The notes under the pieces are model-generated. The model saw only the letters and a program-made list of their open reading frames with translations. It was not told where the DNA came from and made no database searches. The translations under genes and the position numbers were made by a program. Shown here piece after piece: positions 48,111 to 59,269 of a stretch of 64,000 nt of DNA. The stretch spans positions 10,876,238-10,940,237 of the forward strand of contig NC_066518.1 of NCBI RefSeq assembly GCF_024679095.1. The letters run 5' to 3'. Each line of letters starts with the position of its first letter. Position 1 is the stretch's first letter. The DNA is from Eriocheir sinensis. Its lineage: Eukaryota > Arthropoda > Malacostraca > Decapoda > Varunidae.

Positions 48111-48414
48111 TTTTTCACACTTTTTCCCACACCCACCCACCCATGTTTTGCCATCAAGGCGTTGCAAGACCAAGACAACCTGGCAAGCGTGCGTACGACC
48201 CTTAAAAAAGACAGCCGGACACAAACAGACAGACGGACCAACGGAACAGACGACAGACAGGGCAGCAGGAAGATCCACAGACGGGGCGGCGGGCGGGGTA
48301 TACACAAGCAGGCAGGCAGGCGGGTAGGTGGGTGGGTGGGGGATGGGGAAGGTAAGAGGGGTGAGGGAGGGGTCTGAAGAGGACAGTAGCGGCAGCCTAA
48401 TCGGTGAGCAGCGT

Positions 48415-48450
48415 CAGGTGGGCGACACAGCACTTGCCACCTCCCACCTG
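48415..48450. promoter_or_regulatory. Inverted CAGGTGGG/CCCACCTG pair
   Basis: CAGGTGGG (48415-48422) and CCCACCTG (48443-48450) are exact inverted arms 20 bp apart. CAGGTG/CACCTG is the E-box bound by Snail/ZEB-type and E-protein factors. The surroundings are CpG-rich. Confidence 0.35.
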
Positions 48451-49140
48451 GCAGGCACGTACCCATCCTTCCGCCCCGTCCCTCTCCCTCCTCCTGTACC
48501 TCCTCCTCCTCCTCCTCCTCCTTTCTGTTCCTGACTCCCCCCCTTCGTCCATCCCCGGGCGCCACAACTCACTCCCCGCCGCTGCTATCATGCCCTTTTC
48601 CATTTCCACTATCATGCGCGCCTCTGCTCCCCTCACCACCACTTACTCTTATCGCTGGAACCCCGCCGCCACTGCCCCCCGATGCCTTCCTGCTCCTACT
48701 CCTCCCTCGTCCTCCCTCGTCTCTCACTTTTCTCCTCTCATCTCCCTCCTACCTACCGCCACCCCTTCCTCCCTCTACTCGATCTCCACTCTCCATTCTA
48801 TCTCCTTTCCCTCTCTTTTTCTCTCTCCACTTCATCTCCTTTCTTTCCCACTTCACCTCTTTTCGTTCCCCTTTTATCCTCCTCTCTCCTTCCTTCCTTC
48901 CTCCATTCCCTCTCCATCTCCTCTCCACTCAATATCCTTTCCTTCCCTCCTCCTCTTCTCTTATTCCTTCCTTCCTCCATTCCCTCTTCACCTCCTATCC
49001 ACTCAATATCCTTTCCTTCCCCCCTCCTCTTCTCTTTTTCCTTCTTTTCTCCATTCTCTCTCCACTTCCTCTACTTTCATTCTTCACCTCTTTTCCTTCA
49101 CTGCTTCACTTCTCCTCCCCATCCCGTCCTGGTGCCTCGT
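48451..49140. repeat. C-rich sequence and imperfect CCATTC(T/C)(A/C)TCTCC repeats
   Basis: A CTC run at 48500-48523. From about 48780 the units TCCATTC, TCTCCTTTCC and CACTCAATATCCTTTCCTTC recur (the last near 48925 and 49000), an imperfect minisatellite. Long Ser/Pro/Leu frames result. Confidence 0.7.
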
Positions 49141-50140
49141 TCGACCGTCCTCACCGTGTTGTCGCCGTGGCCGATGGTCGCCTCGGGTATATTTTGGACA
49201 CATGTGGGTCGCGAGGTCTCACTTGATACATCTGGTGCGTCCTGGGCTTCCTGTAGCTACGTACCGATGCCTTTTTTTTCCTTTGATCACCCATCGTTTC
49301 CTCTACACCTGCCCCCGAGTGATCCTTACACGAGCAGGGCATCAGGTGACCCTGGCTTGTGCTGGCGAGGTGAAGGAACTCCGCAGCCTGACGCCAATTA
49401 TCCCAGTCAGTCCAAGAGTGGGTGTGAGGGTGGGGCCGCCAGGTGGCTGAGGCTCCAACCTGCCTGACGGGGTACCGCTTCCACTTCAAGTTGCACTACT
49501 GCCTCGAGCCACTGCCGGAGGGGGAAGTGGGTGAGGGGAGGGGATGGGAGGAGGAATGAGCGCATGTTGAGGGGGAAGGAAGGCCGCTCTCGCATTAGGG
49601 CTCAGTGAGGCATGCACGGCGTTTATAAAGAGCACGCGGCAATAGGTGTGTTTCCTTGTTTTGTGGCAGTAATTGGCTACGTGTGTGGAGTCTGGGGCAT
49701 TCGGGAAGCGGAGCGGCGAGGGAGGAGGAGCCTCGAGTGATACTCTTATGGAAGGAATCGCTGGAGGAGAACCATTAGAGGAGTGGACTGGACGTTGAAT
49801 AATAGTCCATTTTTCTCGCGTTAAGCTGGTTATGCCGTGGTACTGCGTGTGTGGATTGTGGGGTGTGCATACAGCGAGGCAGAATTAACCTTGGCCGGCC
49901 CGTTAAAGGAAGAATTAATGCTTGAGAGGGAGATTGGTGAAAATAGCTCATCCGCCTCATGATGACGGAGAGTATTAGATGGTTAGATGGGGAGGGAAGG
50001 GAATGGGAGGACGAGGACGAGAAGTAGGATAGCAACATAGGTGACGAGAGGAGAGGTGAGGAGAGGAGAGGAAAGGAGACGATATGAGAAGAGAGAAGAG
50101 GAGAGAAGAAAGAGGAGGCAGAGGATGAAGAGGAGAGGTA
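49141..50140. other. Unique sequence ending in GA-rich DNA
   Basis: 49141-49700 is mixed and CpG-containing. TTTATAAAGAGCACG lies near 49622. GAGAGG-type purine sequence occupies 50040-50135. No gene recognised. Confidence 0.4.
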
Positions 50141-51287
50141 CGAAGTAAAACAATAGGACAGGTTAGGTGTTTCTAAAAAAAATCCGAGAAGTGTTCCCAG
50201 AAAATAATGGAATTTTCTTGTATATCTTGGAGCCTCGCAATTTTAGCTAAACACCCTCGACGTTCAGCCCTGGTTGGTTGATGGGTCGTTCTCCTAGCGA
50301 CTCCGTGCTTGGCTCATAGAACAAACAGCCTTCGGGGGAGAACTTGAGGTGTTCCAAGAAATTATCATTTGTTTTCCTCTTTGACCATCTAGTATTTGCA
50401 TTTAGGGGCTCATTATTTTATGGATGAGGTTGTGGTATCGGTGTAGTTGCCTCTGTACGCCCTCACGCGGCGCACATATGGCCAATGGCCACTGCTACCT
50501 TGCTGAAATATTAACCCGAAGGTGTTGGCAGAGCTTGTGTTGGCACCAGGACGGGCTGTTCTCCCATCGCCTTCTGCACCATGACAGCTCGCACGGCGGG
50601 TGATGGCCTGCAGACTTTGTTTCTGTCTTGAAGTACTGTCTGCGGCTCACTTCTGCTGGACACCGCAATGTGTTGGTATTTCCAGAGCACGGCCGTGAAA
50701 ATATTGCAAGCCACTCGGTATGAATTCAGATTTCCTGGTAACGCTCCTTGACGTCACTTGTAGAGCCATCGGAGCGATCCCGAAGTGCCTCGCCACCTCG
50801 AGGGTCGCGTTTAATAACCACTCGGGCGGCAGGCAAGAGCGGGCCTCCCCTCAGTGTGCCGGCCAGGCCCCGAGGTCACGGGGATGACTTTCACCCCTGC
50901 AGACACCGTGACTGTGTGATTGATGCCTCTGGAGAGTGAAGGACTATTGAAGGCTTTCGGTGTAGTTTGACTCAAAACATTGATCGCTGAATGTAAATGG
51001 ATGTAACCAAACACAAACTGTTTTTTCAGTGAATTTTCTCGACTGGTCCGTCCCCAGCAGAGCAGAACGCCTGTTTTATTTATTTATGTATTTTCCTTCG
51101 TGTGGTTTTCTTTGATTTCCATTGGCTTTCAAAAAACGAAATCCATTTCTACTTCTTCTGCCTCTGTAGTCTTGATTTTATTAAACTTTCATTTTAGCTT
51201 TTGTTTAAACCTTTTCTTTCTCCTTTGAAACACCACATCCAGTTTCAATCTTAAGCTTCCGTTTTAGGGCAGGGTTTAAGTTCCGGG

Positions 51288-51618
51288 TAGGCGGTGGCTG
51301 AGTGGTTAGCGTGCTGGGCTCACATTCACTACGCCATGGACAACGTCGGTTCGAATCCCCACGCTACCACCTGGGATTTTTCAGTCACCGCCGAGTGGCC
51401 TAAGACTACCCACATGCTGTCCTGAAGACCACCCATCAACCCGGACTCTAGAAGAAACCGTCCAGTGAATCAAGAATGAGTTCCGGTGGGCAACATGAGC
51501 CAAACATAACTGGCGCCACTTTAAAAAACTGCCTGCGCCACGACGGGCTTGGGCCGACCACCTGGCCCCTGAAGAAAGCCTACCGGCGCTGTAGGCGGGG
51601 ATGTGAAATTAAAAAAAG
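51288..51618 (+). mobile_element. tRNA-derived SINE
   Basis: The head carries Pol III promoter boxes: A box TGGCTGAGTGG (51295-51305) and B box GGTTCGAATCC (51348-51358), with tRNA-like spacing. The tRNA-unrelated body of about 240 bp includes CACCGCCGAGTGGCC, GACTCTAGAAGAAACCG and GGCGCTGTAGGCGGGGATG. It ends in GAAATTAAAAAAA, an A-rich tail at 51603-51618. The acceptor ends do not pair as a functional tRNA. From memory, this body resembles a SINE common in crab and other decapod genomes; that should be treated as recall, not proof. Confidence 0.85.
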
Positions 51619-52105
51619 TGTTATTCTTGTGGCGTGCTTCTCTTATCGTACAGCTTACAAGCTTATATTTTCGTCCTTTTACTTGTTGTCTCCTCGCTGT
51701 CCTCCACTTTTCCAATTATCTCATTTATATTTTTTCTACATCAGATAATTTCGTATCTTTTCTTCATAAGATAACTTGGTATTTTTTCTGCTCCCTGAAA
51801 TTGTAGTTTCAGGGGAGATTGCTTGGGGCGTGTCACGTTGTCCCGAGGCGCTGGGATGGGGCAGCCGGCAGGTAACTCGTGCTCTAACAATAACTGACCT
51901 GAAGCTATTTACTGCAGTCGTCGGGCAGCACGGCTAGGCCCACCTGGGAGGGAGAAGTCGAGGTGCAGCTGTCCGGCTGTTGATGAGGGGACGAGTAGCT
52001 CTTGATTTGTCAGACTACATGAGCGCTGCACAATGGTACTTCTTTACGCTACATAGTAATACATTGTTCGCATGATTCGGGGGTACTTGGTCTTTTTTCT
52101 GATAG

Positions 52106-52256
52106 GTGTTTGGAAGGAGTTGTTGCGGCTATAATACTGTATGCTTGGCCCCGCTGCTGCGAACCACAGGCATGGGTTTGCCAGAGGCCGATGCCCCTGG
52201 CAAATGGGTTGCTAGTTCTCCTCTGACGCGACCATCATGCGGCCTGTCCGTATGTG
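52106..52256 (+). CDS. Candidate internal exon, 151 bp
   Basis: The acceptor-like run TTGGTCTTTTTTCTGATAG ends at 52105. The donor TATGTG|GTAAGTG lies at 52256/52257 and matches the consensus well. The frame between starts V-F-G-R-S-C-C-G-Y-N and ends C-G-L-S-V-C, open throughout, with a Cys-rich flavour. It lies in the microsatellite-free domain. No domain is recognised and the codon usage is not strikingly biased, so it may be a chance pairing of sites. Confidence 0.25.
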
Positions 52257-53021
52257 GTAAGTGTCCTCCGAGGGCCACACTTCGCCAACTGGAAACTTAA
52301 ACATGGCCTAAAGCAAGACTGTGTATCTTATGCCAAAAGGTTAACAGCCGTGCCATAGATCCAAAAGTCAAGGGGAGGTAGAGAAGCCTTTTTGTTTCTT
52401 CGCTGTTGCCTTCAGGGACAAAAGGTGCTCATCTTGAGCAAACAGCACCGTCGGTAAAAATAACCCTGATAGATGTCTAGTATGCTTTGGACACAACATT
52501 ACTACGCTTTTCTTTATCGGCGGCGCTCGGTGAGTGGCCTGGAGCTGCACGGCTGGTTGTTGCGCTGGACGAGACTCAGTGATGCATACCTACGACACCG
52601 CAGCAGTAGCCTCCGCCGGCGAGCAGCTCCATAATTACCATAACCAGCCATTTTAAGGCAGCAGTGAATCATGGGATAGGTTAACGCAGTAATCCATCAC
52701 ACATAATTGAAGGTATTCATGAGGCTTCCTTAATGAGCGTCCTCTCGACCAAAGTTGGAAATCTCGGCACAGTAAAAAACAATCGAGGCGTGTTAATTCT
52801 ACCAGGGGATGTTTATCATGATGTAGTCATTGGCATGCACGATTAGTTACAAGTCACTGGTTCAGGGTTTACTACCGTTAATGCTCAGCTAAAAAATCAT
52901 TATAACGACCATTTAAGTACTGTCATGAAAGCTTTTTGTGCATGTAATTAGCCTCAACGTAAAGTATCTGTGCATGCTTATGACCATAATAAAAACGTTT
53001 TGTTGTCGGGGCAGGTCTTAG

Positions 53022-53222
53022 AACGCCTCCCCCGCCGCGCCAAACCAGACCAGCCCCGTGACCTCCCTGCCCCGCCAGCCACTCCTGTATAATAACGGTG
53101 ACAAGAGCAACGGCGGTTACACGGTTCTGAAGGCTCGGAAGTCGCCGATAAAGATCCCTGACGCCCGTGGAGGAGCCATTATCACGCCCCGGCTACCTGC
53201 ACACACCGCTCACGCCGCTTGA
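53022..53222 (+). CDS. Candidate terminal exon, 66 codons
   Basis: After an acceptor-like TCTTAG at 53021 the frame is open for 66 codons to TGA at 53220-53222. It reads N-A-S-P-A-A-P at the start, YNNGDKSNGGYTVLKARK in the middle, then SPIKIPDARGGAIITP, and ends H-T-A-H-A-A. Third positions are strongly G/C, and the composition is protein-like rather than repeat-like. It has no ATG, so it would need splicing from an upstream exon. The polypyrimidine tract is weak, and an alternative acceptor (GGGGCAG at 53014) gives a shorter frame. No family recognised. Confidence 0.3.
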   Translation, partial: NASPAAPNQTSPVTSLPRQPLLYNNGDKSNGGYTVLKARKSPIKIPDARGGAIITPRLPAHTAHAA

Positions 53223-53367
53223 AAGGCGCCCCAAGTTTATGTGCCTCGGGAAAATTTTGGTTCAATGGGGGAAGGAAATTACTCAGGAAAAGGGAATATC
53301 ATTGCGTCTGGTAGGCGATTTATACGTCTGCCATTGGTGGAGGCGTGGGGCGGGGCTTGAAAGGACC

Positions 53368-53368
<1 letters not shown>

Positions 53369-53399
<31 letters not shown>

Positions 53400-53433
53400 G
53401 TGGGTGTGTGTGTGCGTGTGCGTGTGCGTGTGT
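53369..53433. repeat. (GT)n microsatellite with GC/GG variants
   Basis: GT run, becoming GTGC/GTGG after 53393. Confidence 0.95.
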
Positions 53434-53543
53434 ACGGGCCCAGTACCGAAGGCGGTTCCTCCCTATTTAGGCCCCAACAGGAAACCCATTGGTCTTCCTT
53501 TTCCCCGACTGTCCCGCTCACACTTAACGCTCGGAATTTATGT

Positions 53544-53544
<1 letters not shown>

Positions 53545-53593
<49 letters not shown>

Positions 53594-53618
53594 ACACACA
53601 CACACACACACACACACA
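53545..53618. repeat. (GA)n joined to (CA)n
   Basis: GA run to 53590 passes directly into a CA run to 53618, a compound dinucleotide. Confidence 0.98.
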
Positions 53619-53901
53619 ACGCCATCATCCTTTCCCATCTAACCAAACCGAGAATAAGAACAAAGAACTGAAAAAATATATTCTTTAATCCCAGTCATCT
53701 TTCAATCCTCCTCTTCCACATCTCAAGGTCTTACACTTCTCCTCCCGCCTCATCCAGAATAACTCTATTACAACAGCGCTTTCTTGCCCTCCTCCCGCCC
53801 ATCCCCAACCCATTTCACCGTCCCCCACTCTCTCGGTCTCTATCTCGATCACCTCCTCACCTTTACCTGTCGGCCCAGCAGTTAGACGCCCCGATCAGCG
53901 C

Positions 53902-54093
53902 ATGTTGTTGGTCCGGTTGCGTGTGTCTGTATTATTGTCTGAAGAAAATATTGACCCTGAACGAATGGAGCTGCCGGAAGGAGATGGAGGAGGAGGTGGT
54001 GATGGAGGTGGTGGAGGTGGTGCTGGTGGAGGTGGTTGTTGGGGTGGAGGAGAAGTAGGAGGAGAAAGTGAAGAAGAAAAAGAAAAAGAATGA
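53902..54093 (+). CDS. 63-codon frame, Gly-rich C-terminal half
   Basis: ATG at 53902 opens M-L-L-V-R-L-R-V-S-V-L-L-S-E-E-N, then a patch D-P-E-R-M-E-L-P-E-G, then Gly runs encoded by (GGA/GGT)n and an acidic E/K end. The first 27 residues are not repeat-encoded. No splice or promoter support. Probably a chance extension of the repeat frame. Confidence 0.15.
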   Translation: MLLVRLRVSVLLSEENIDPERMELPEGDGGGGGDGGGGGGAGGGGCWGGGEVGGESEEEKEKE

Positions 54094-54590
54094 AGAGGAG
54101 AAAGAGGAGAGGGAGAAGGTGAAGGAGAAGAAAGAAAAAGAAGAGGAGTAGAAGCAGGAGGAGGAGGAGGAGGAGGAGGAGGAAAGAAACTTGAAGAACA
54201 GGTTAATAGGAAAGAAAAATTGGAGAGACATTTAAATGCAGAAAAAAAGCGGACAACATAACCTGGATATATCACTCTTTGACCCTTCAGAAATTAAAGG
54301 ACAATGAAATGGACATGAAAATTATTAAAGAATAGAAAAAAAAAGACTCGGAACGGAGAAAACGAGAGCGAGTGGAAAAATTACAATAAAAGGAGAAAAA
54401 AAAATTGAAACTAGGATAATGATGTAGAAAAAAAAAAGAATGAAGAAATAAAGAATGAGAAAGAGGAGGGATAAAGGAAACGAGAGCATGGAAAAGTTAC
54501 AATGAATGAAGAAAAAAAAGTCCATGACACTAACTCGACGACAAGGATGAAGAAGAAAAAGAAGGAAGAAAAAATAGTCCCAAACCTGTC
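53980..54590. repeat. (GGA/GGT)n and purine-rich tract
   Basis: GGTGGAGGT-type repeats at 53985-54060 and pure GGA at about 54157-54182, then A-rich purine sequence. Confidence 0.9.
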
Positions 54591-54840
54591 TTGCTTCGCC
54601 TGACGCACTTGATTTCCCTTCTCATCATACGTTAACATGTATTACTCTTTTTTCAGGTCGGTGCCAAAAAAAAAAAAAAAACCCACCTGAGATTTTACAG
54701 TACAGGTGTCCATATATTTTCGACTATGACCGAAAATTGGGTATTGAACCATATTGCTTCTGTGCTCGATTGGACGAACTTTTGGAGCGTGGAAAAAATG
54801 TCTTCAAGGGTTAACGAAAGAAATTGAGAGTGTACTGTTC

Positions 54841-54974
<134 letters not shown>

Positions 54975-55132
54975 CGTAATTATAGCTGTCAGGTTTTGTA
55001 AATATAAGGAAAAGGAAGTCCCTTGAGCTCAGCATTTGTTTGTTTCCCACATTGCATTGTTAGAATGATCTTGAAAATAGTAACGATTTGTGCAATTGCT
55101 GTTATTATTATTTTTATTATTATTTTTATCAT

Positions 55133-55188
<56 letters not shown>

Positions 55189-55232
55189 CTCCTCCTACTC
55201 CTCCTCCTCCTACTACTACTACTACTACTACA
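55133..55232. repeat. (CTA)n with (CTC)n centre
   Basis: CTA/TAC trinucleotide run with two CTCCTC blocks inside. Confidence 0.95.
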
Positions 55233-55239
55233 TCTACTA

Positions 55240-55980
55240 CTCTCATTATTATTTGGTATTTATTTTGATGTGTAAGCCTGTGGTATTGTGAGTCGTTCCT
55301 GTGGTCGGGGATAGAAGCCATACCGTGTAAATAAGGTGCTGGGAATGTTGATCAGTAATAATTGCAAGTCACCACGACAAAAAACCCGGGCCCCACACCC
55401 GCCTCTCGTTGGTTTGGTCACCGGGCCCCCGCCTCCTCGCAAAGACCGCTGAACTCTTCGGTGGAATAAACCAATAATTTCGTGCCGTTCATGCATACCA
55501 ATTTAACCTAAGCATTATAACCCAGTGTAGTAGTCAGCACTTGATCAGAGGGTGGTGCTCCGTCGTGCCCTTGTCCTACATAATGCTATAGTCTGCGCCA
55601 AGTCCACAGTATGTTCCGAAAGGCCGGTTTTCTACTTTTATGCTAATGGGCTGTTAGAGGGAAATCATCTGCATAGAGGCAACACATCCCTGATCACTGC
55701 CGTCCATCTCTCTCTCTCCATCTATCCCTCCTTTTAGTCTCATAGTCAAAGATGTGCACTGTTTCCATTCCTTGTAGATGGTTATAATGGTTATGTTCTC
55801 CCGTATTGCTTTAGTCTTTGCCTCCAGTCTGAAGCAGTGCGTACATCACACACCGAGGTTGACTGCGTACGCTGGGCTGCGATTTCCGTCCATTGTTTCG
55901 GAGGTTATTGTGGAAGGTTTCGTTTTTATCTTTTATTTCATCTTTGCATCTCATTTTATGGGCTACCTGGAGTTGTTTGT
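55240..55980. other. Unique sequence, nothing recognised
   Basis: Mixed sequence. A CpG patch at 55380-55440 holds ACCCGGGCCCC and ACCGGGCCCCC. Confidence 0.4.
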
Positions 55981-55986
55981 TGCTGT

Positions 55987-56028
<42 letters not shown>

Positions 56029-56050
56029 GTGTTGTGTTGTGTTGTGTTTT
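55987..56050. repeat. (GT)n and (GTTGT)n microsatellite
   Basis: GT run to about 56026, then GTTGT/GTTTT pentamers. Confidence 0.95.
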
Positions 56051-56407
56051 GTGTGTTATTTTGTGTATATTGCTCCGTGTGATTGTTTGATTATTTGTTT
56101 TTCGTGTATGTTTTTTTTGTGGTTACTTTTTTGTGTGCGTATGTGTGCGTGTGAAAGTGGATATTTCGCCATTGCTTGATTAGATTTTAAACCATAACAT
56201 AAAAAGGCTTTTTAGTGACCGTTGACTTTCGTTTTTAAATATACTTATCATTTAGAATATGAGAAAAAAATATTGACGGAATGTTTTCACTGTGTAGATA
56301 ACCGAATTTAAAGTTTATAGATAATACGACCTTACAAATGATTCACACTTTGATGCCCTGCTTTGCCCAAAATTATATTCCTGCATTCTTCAACTGCTTT
56401 TCCCATT

Positions 56408-56410
<3 letters not shown>
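56051..56410. other. T-rich then AT-rich unique sequence
   Basis: No feature recognised. Confidence 0.45.

Positions 56411-56460
<50 letters not shown>
56411..56460. repeat. (CT)n microsatellite
   Basis: Uninterrupted run of 50 bp. Confidence 0.97.
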
Positions 56461-56463
<3 letters not shown>

Positions 56464-56809
56464 GTATTACAGAAGTTCAAAGCATATTATTATTATCCCC
56501 TCTTTGTCTTACTCCAAGAAAGAACGGAAATAGTGGCGGCCTCAAGCGGGCAGTGTTGCATTTGGCTGGCGGAAAGACTGACATTGGGAAGCCTCCAGAC
56601 GAGAGGGCGAAAGTGAGAGAAAAAAAGAGTGTGTGTTTCAGGTGGTGTTGTGTTACCGCGGGCCAAGAGTGCTCGAGTGCTTCTCCCGACACCAAGCTCG
56701 CCACTCCAGGAAATTTCGTCTGTATTTTCTTCCCCAAGTCCGCGATTCTGTTCTTCCACCTCCTCCAACCACCCGTCCTCCTCCTCCTCCGGCTGCTTCT
56801 CCTCCGTCT

Positions 56810-57085
56810 CTGCTCTACTCTCCACGCCCTCTTGTTCTTCCTTTCCTTCATTTTCCTCCTCCTTCTCCTCCTCCTCCTTCAGTTGCTCTCCATGCCTTCC
56901 TGATCTTCCTCTCTCTTCCATCTTCCTCCCTAAATTTAGTTCCAACTCCTCCTCTTTCTTCTTCTTTGCTCTCCACGCCTTCCTTTTCTTCCTCTCCTTC
57001 ATTTTCCTCCTGCAGCTCCTTCACCTTCTTCTCCTCCTCCTCTTCTGCTCTCCACGCTTTTCTGTTCTTTCTATTTCTTCTCCCT
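56810..57085. repeat. Pyrimidine minisatellite, unit about 65-85 bp
   Basis: CTCTCCA(C/T)GC(C/T) recurs at about 56819, 56885, 56970 and 57050. Each is followed by TCTT-rich sequence and TTCATTTTCCTCCT-like blocks. On the minus strand it reads as Lys/Glu/Arg-rich frames with a recurring KERKxxxAWR motif, which explains their protein-like look. Confidence 0.75.
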
Positions 57086-57164
57086 TCCCAAGTCTCCTCC
57101 TCTTTCTTCTCCTCATCTTCTCTCTGTACCTACCTTGTTCTTCCTCTTTTATCTTCCTCTCTTC

Positions 57165-57205
57165 TCTCTCTCTCTCTCTCTCTCTCTCCCCCACACACAC
57201 ACACA
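57165..57205. repeat. (CT)n joined to (CA)n
   Basis: Short CT run, then CCC and a CA run. Confidence 0.95.
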
Positions 57206-57358
57206 CCAGCCCGCTCGACACACGTACAAAAGACTCATCCTTCTCCTCCTCCTCCTTCTATTCTCTTCCTCCCCTTTCCTCCTCCTCTCCCTCGACCCCT
57301 TCCTTCTATTCGCGGTCGCTTAATTTACCAATATTGTGTGGCTGTTGTGATGGAGAGG

Positions 57359-57676
<318 letters not shown>

Positions 57677-57679
57677 ATA

Positions 57680-58330
57680 CATAGGCTCAGGGAAAATTAA
57701 GCTGTGAACAAAGGGTGCGTGTAGGAGAAGAGGAGGAGGACCGAAAGGGAAAGGAAGGGGAGGAGGAAGGGAAGGGAGTGAGGAAGGGAAGAAAGGGAGG
57801 ATGGACGAGACAGTGACGACGAAGATATACATAGAAAGAAAGAGAGGGAGGGAGGAAGGAAGTGGATGTTTTCGTTGCCTTGATCTCGTGTTTGTCCTCG
57901 TGTTTATTCTTCTGTTTATTGTGGTGTCGGTCACTTGTGTTCCCTGAGTGTTTGTGAGCCGACGACTTAGAAGTGTGTTGTTTTGGGGTTGTCTTTTCGT
58001 CGTTGTCTGTGGTATTTCTCTTCCATGTTAATAATATAAATAGTAATACAGATGATTGTTTTTCTTATTGCTGTTATTCTAATCGTTTTCGTTATTGTAA
58101 TAGTTTGGGATGTTGCTCTTTAATGTTAGCAAGAGTATAAATTTTAATACAGATAATTTTTGCTGTTCTTCTTATCATCATTGTAATTATTCTTAGCCTT
58201 CTTTGTTTTATTAGTAGCCACCAGCATCATCATAAACATCATCATCGTCGTCATCATTGTTCTTTACGTGGAAATTATCTTTGTTTCCTGTGTGTGAGGT
58301 ATTTTTAACATAATAGACAGTGTCCTTCAG
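57680..58330. other. Purine patch, then AT-rich with a weak duplication
   Basis: GGAAGG-rich to 57870. ATGTTA, TATAAAT and TAATACAGAT blocks recur at about 58026 and 58123, a decayed tandem duplication. (GA)n at 58337-58353 follows. Confidence 0.5.
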
Positions 58331-58389
58331 TGCCGAGAGAGAGAGAGAGAGAGTCCTACAGACCTAGTCATACAAAAAAAATATTCCCA

Positions 58390-58735
58390 CCCACACACCC
58401 ACTCACTCACTTTTCTCTCCCTTCCCCATCACCCCAATCCTCTCCCCCTACCTCCATTTCCTCCCTTACCCTCTTCTCCCCCTTCCTCCATTCCCTTCCT
58501 CCCTCCCTTTCCCTCTTCTTCTCCCCCTTCCTCCATTCTCTCTCTCCCTTCCTCACCCTATCTCTCTCCCCTCTCCTCCGTTCCCTCCCTCCCTCACCCT
58601 ATCCCACACCTCCCTCCATCCCTACCCTCCCTCACCACCCATAGCGTACGCACACTCACCACTCACGCCTTCATCTCCCTCTCTCTCCCCCTCCCTCCTT
58701 CCCTCACGCGCTTCTGTCTCGGCGGAAGTCGGGGA
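58390..58735. repeat. Pyrimidine-rich tract
   Basis: CTCCCTTCCTC-type imperfect repeats. Confidence 0.75.
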
Positions 58736-59030
58736 CAGGTGAGGCCAGGTGAGGAGGGGGCGGCCAAAGGGGAGTCTTTAAACACCACCTGCGCCCCAGC
58801 ACTTGTGGCCTACCTGACCCTCCTCACTATATATAGGAGAGGGATGCGCTCGGGAGTTTTTGTTGCCTTCCTTTTTTTTGTGACTGTTTTCCTCGTTTTC
58901 TATAAGTCCCGTTTTTTCCCCCCTACCGTCCGGATGCAGGCAGGAGGGTTAATGGTGTAATGATAAGAGTTTATGGATTAATTTTACGACGGAAAGTGAA
59001 AAATGTGGTGCTGGAGGTGGTGGACATTGA

Positions 59031-59033
<3 letters not shown>

Positions 59034-59101
<68 letters not shown>
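59034..59101. repeat. (GA)n microsatellite
   Basis: Uninterrupted 68-bp run. Confidence 0.98.
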
Positions 59102-59104
<3 letters not shown>

Positions 59105-59269
59105 GGGGAAGAGGATGAGAGAGAGAAAGAAAGAAGGAAGGAAAGAATGAAAACAAAGAAAAAGAAAGAAAAGGAAAAAAAAAGGATAGAAAGCATAAGT
59201 AAAAAACGAAAACGAGAAACGAGAACGAGAACGAGAGATACAAAGCGGAGTGTGTCGGAAATGTTTATC

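Larger units (their letters stand above)
50141..53368. other. Microsatellite-free domain
   Basis: About 3.2 kb with no dinucleotide or trinucleotide tract, in a window that otherwise has one roughly every kilobase. It contains one SINE and two exon candidates (listed separately), a TGACGTCA palindrome near 50750, and a cluster of TAAT-type motifs at 52625-52990. It may be under constraint, or simply a younger or less slippage-prone stretch. Confidence 0.5.

Noticed and set aside
48404..49467. Long Ser/Pro/Leu frames of 261 and 348 codons
   Set aside because: Two overlapping + frames are open at once because the DNA is C/T-rich with few stops; composition tracks the imperfect minisatellite, and there are no protein motifs.
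51288..51371. Functional tRNA gene
   Set aside because: Boxes are present, but the acceptor ends do not pair and a SINE body with an A-rich tail follows.
53167..53390. Alternative + frame over the 53.0-kb candidate exon
   Set aside because: It lacks an ATG at its start and runs into the (GT)n tract; the 53022-53222 frame has better third-position bias.
56493..57002. Acidic/basic coiled-coil-like minus frame of 169 codons
   Set aside because: Lys/Glu/Arg content and the recurring AWR motif are explained by the pyrimidine minisatellite at 56810-57085 on the opposite strand.
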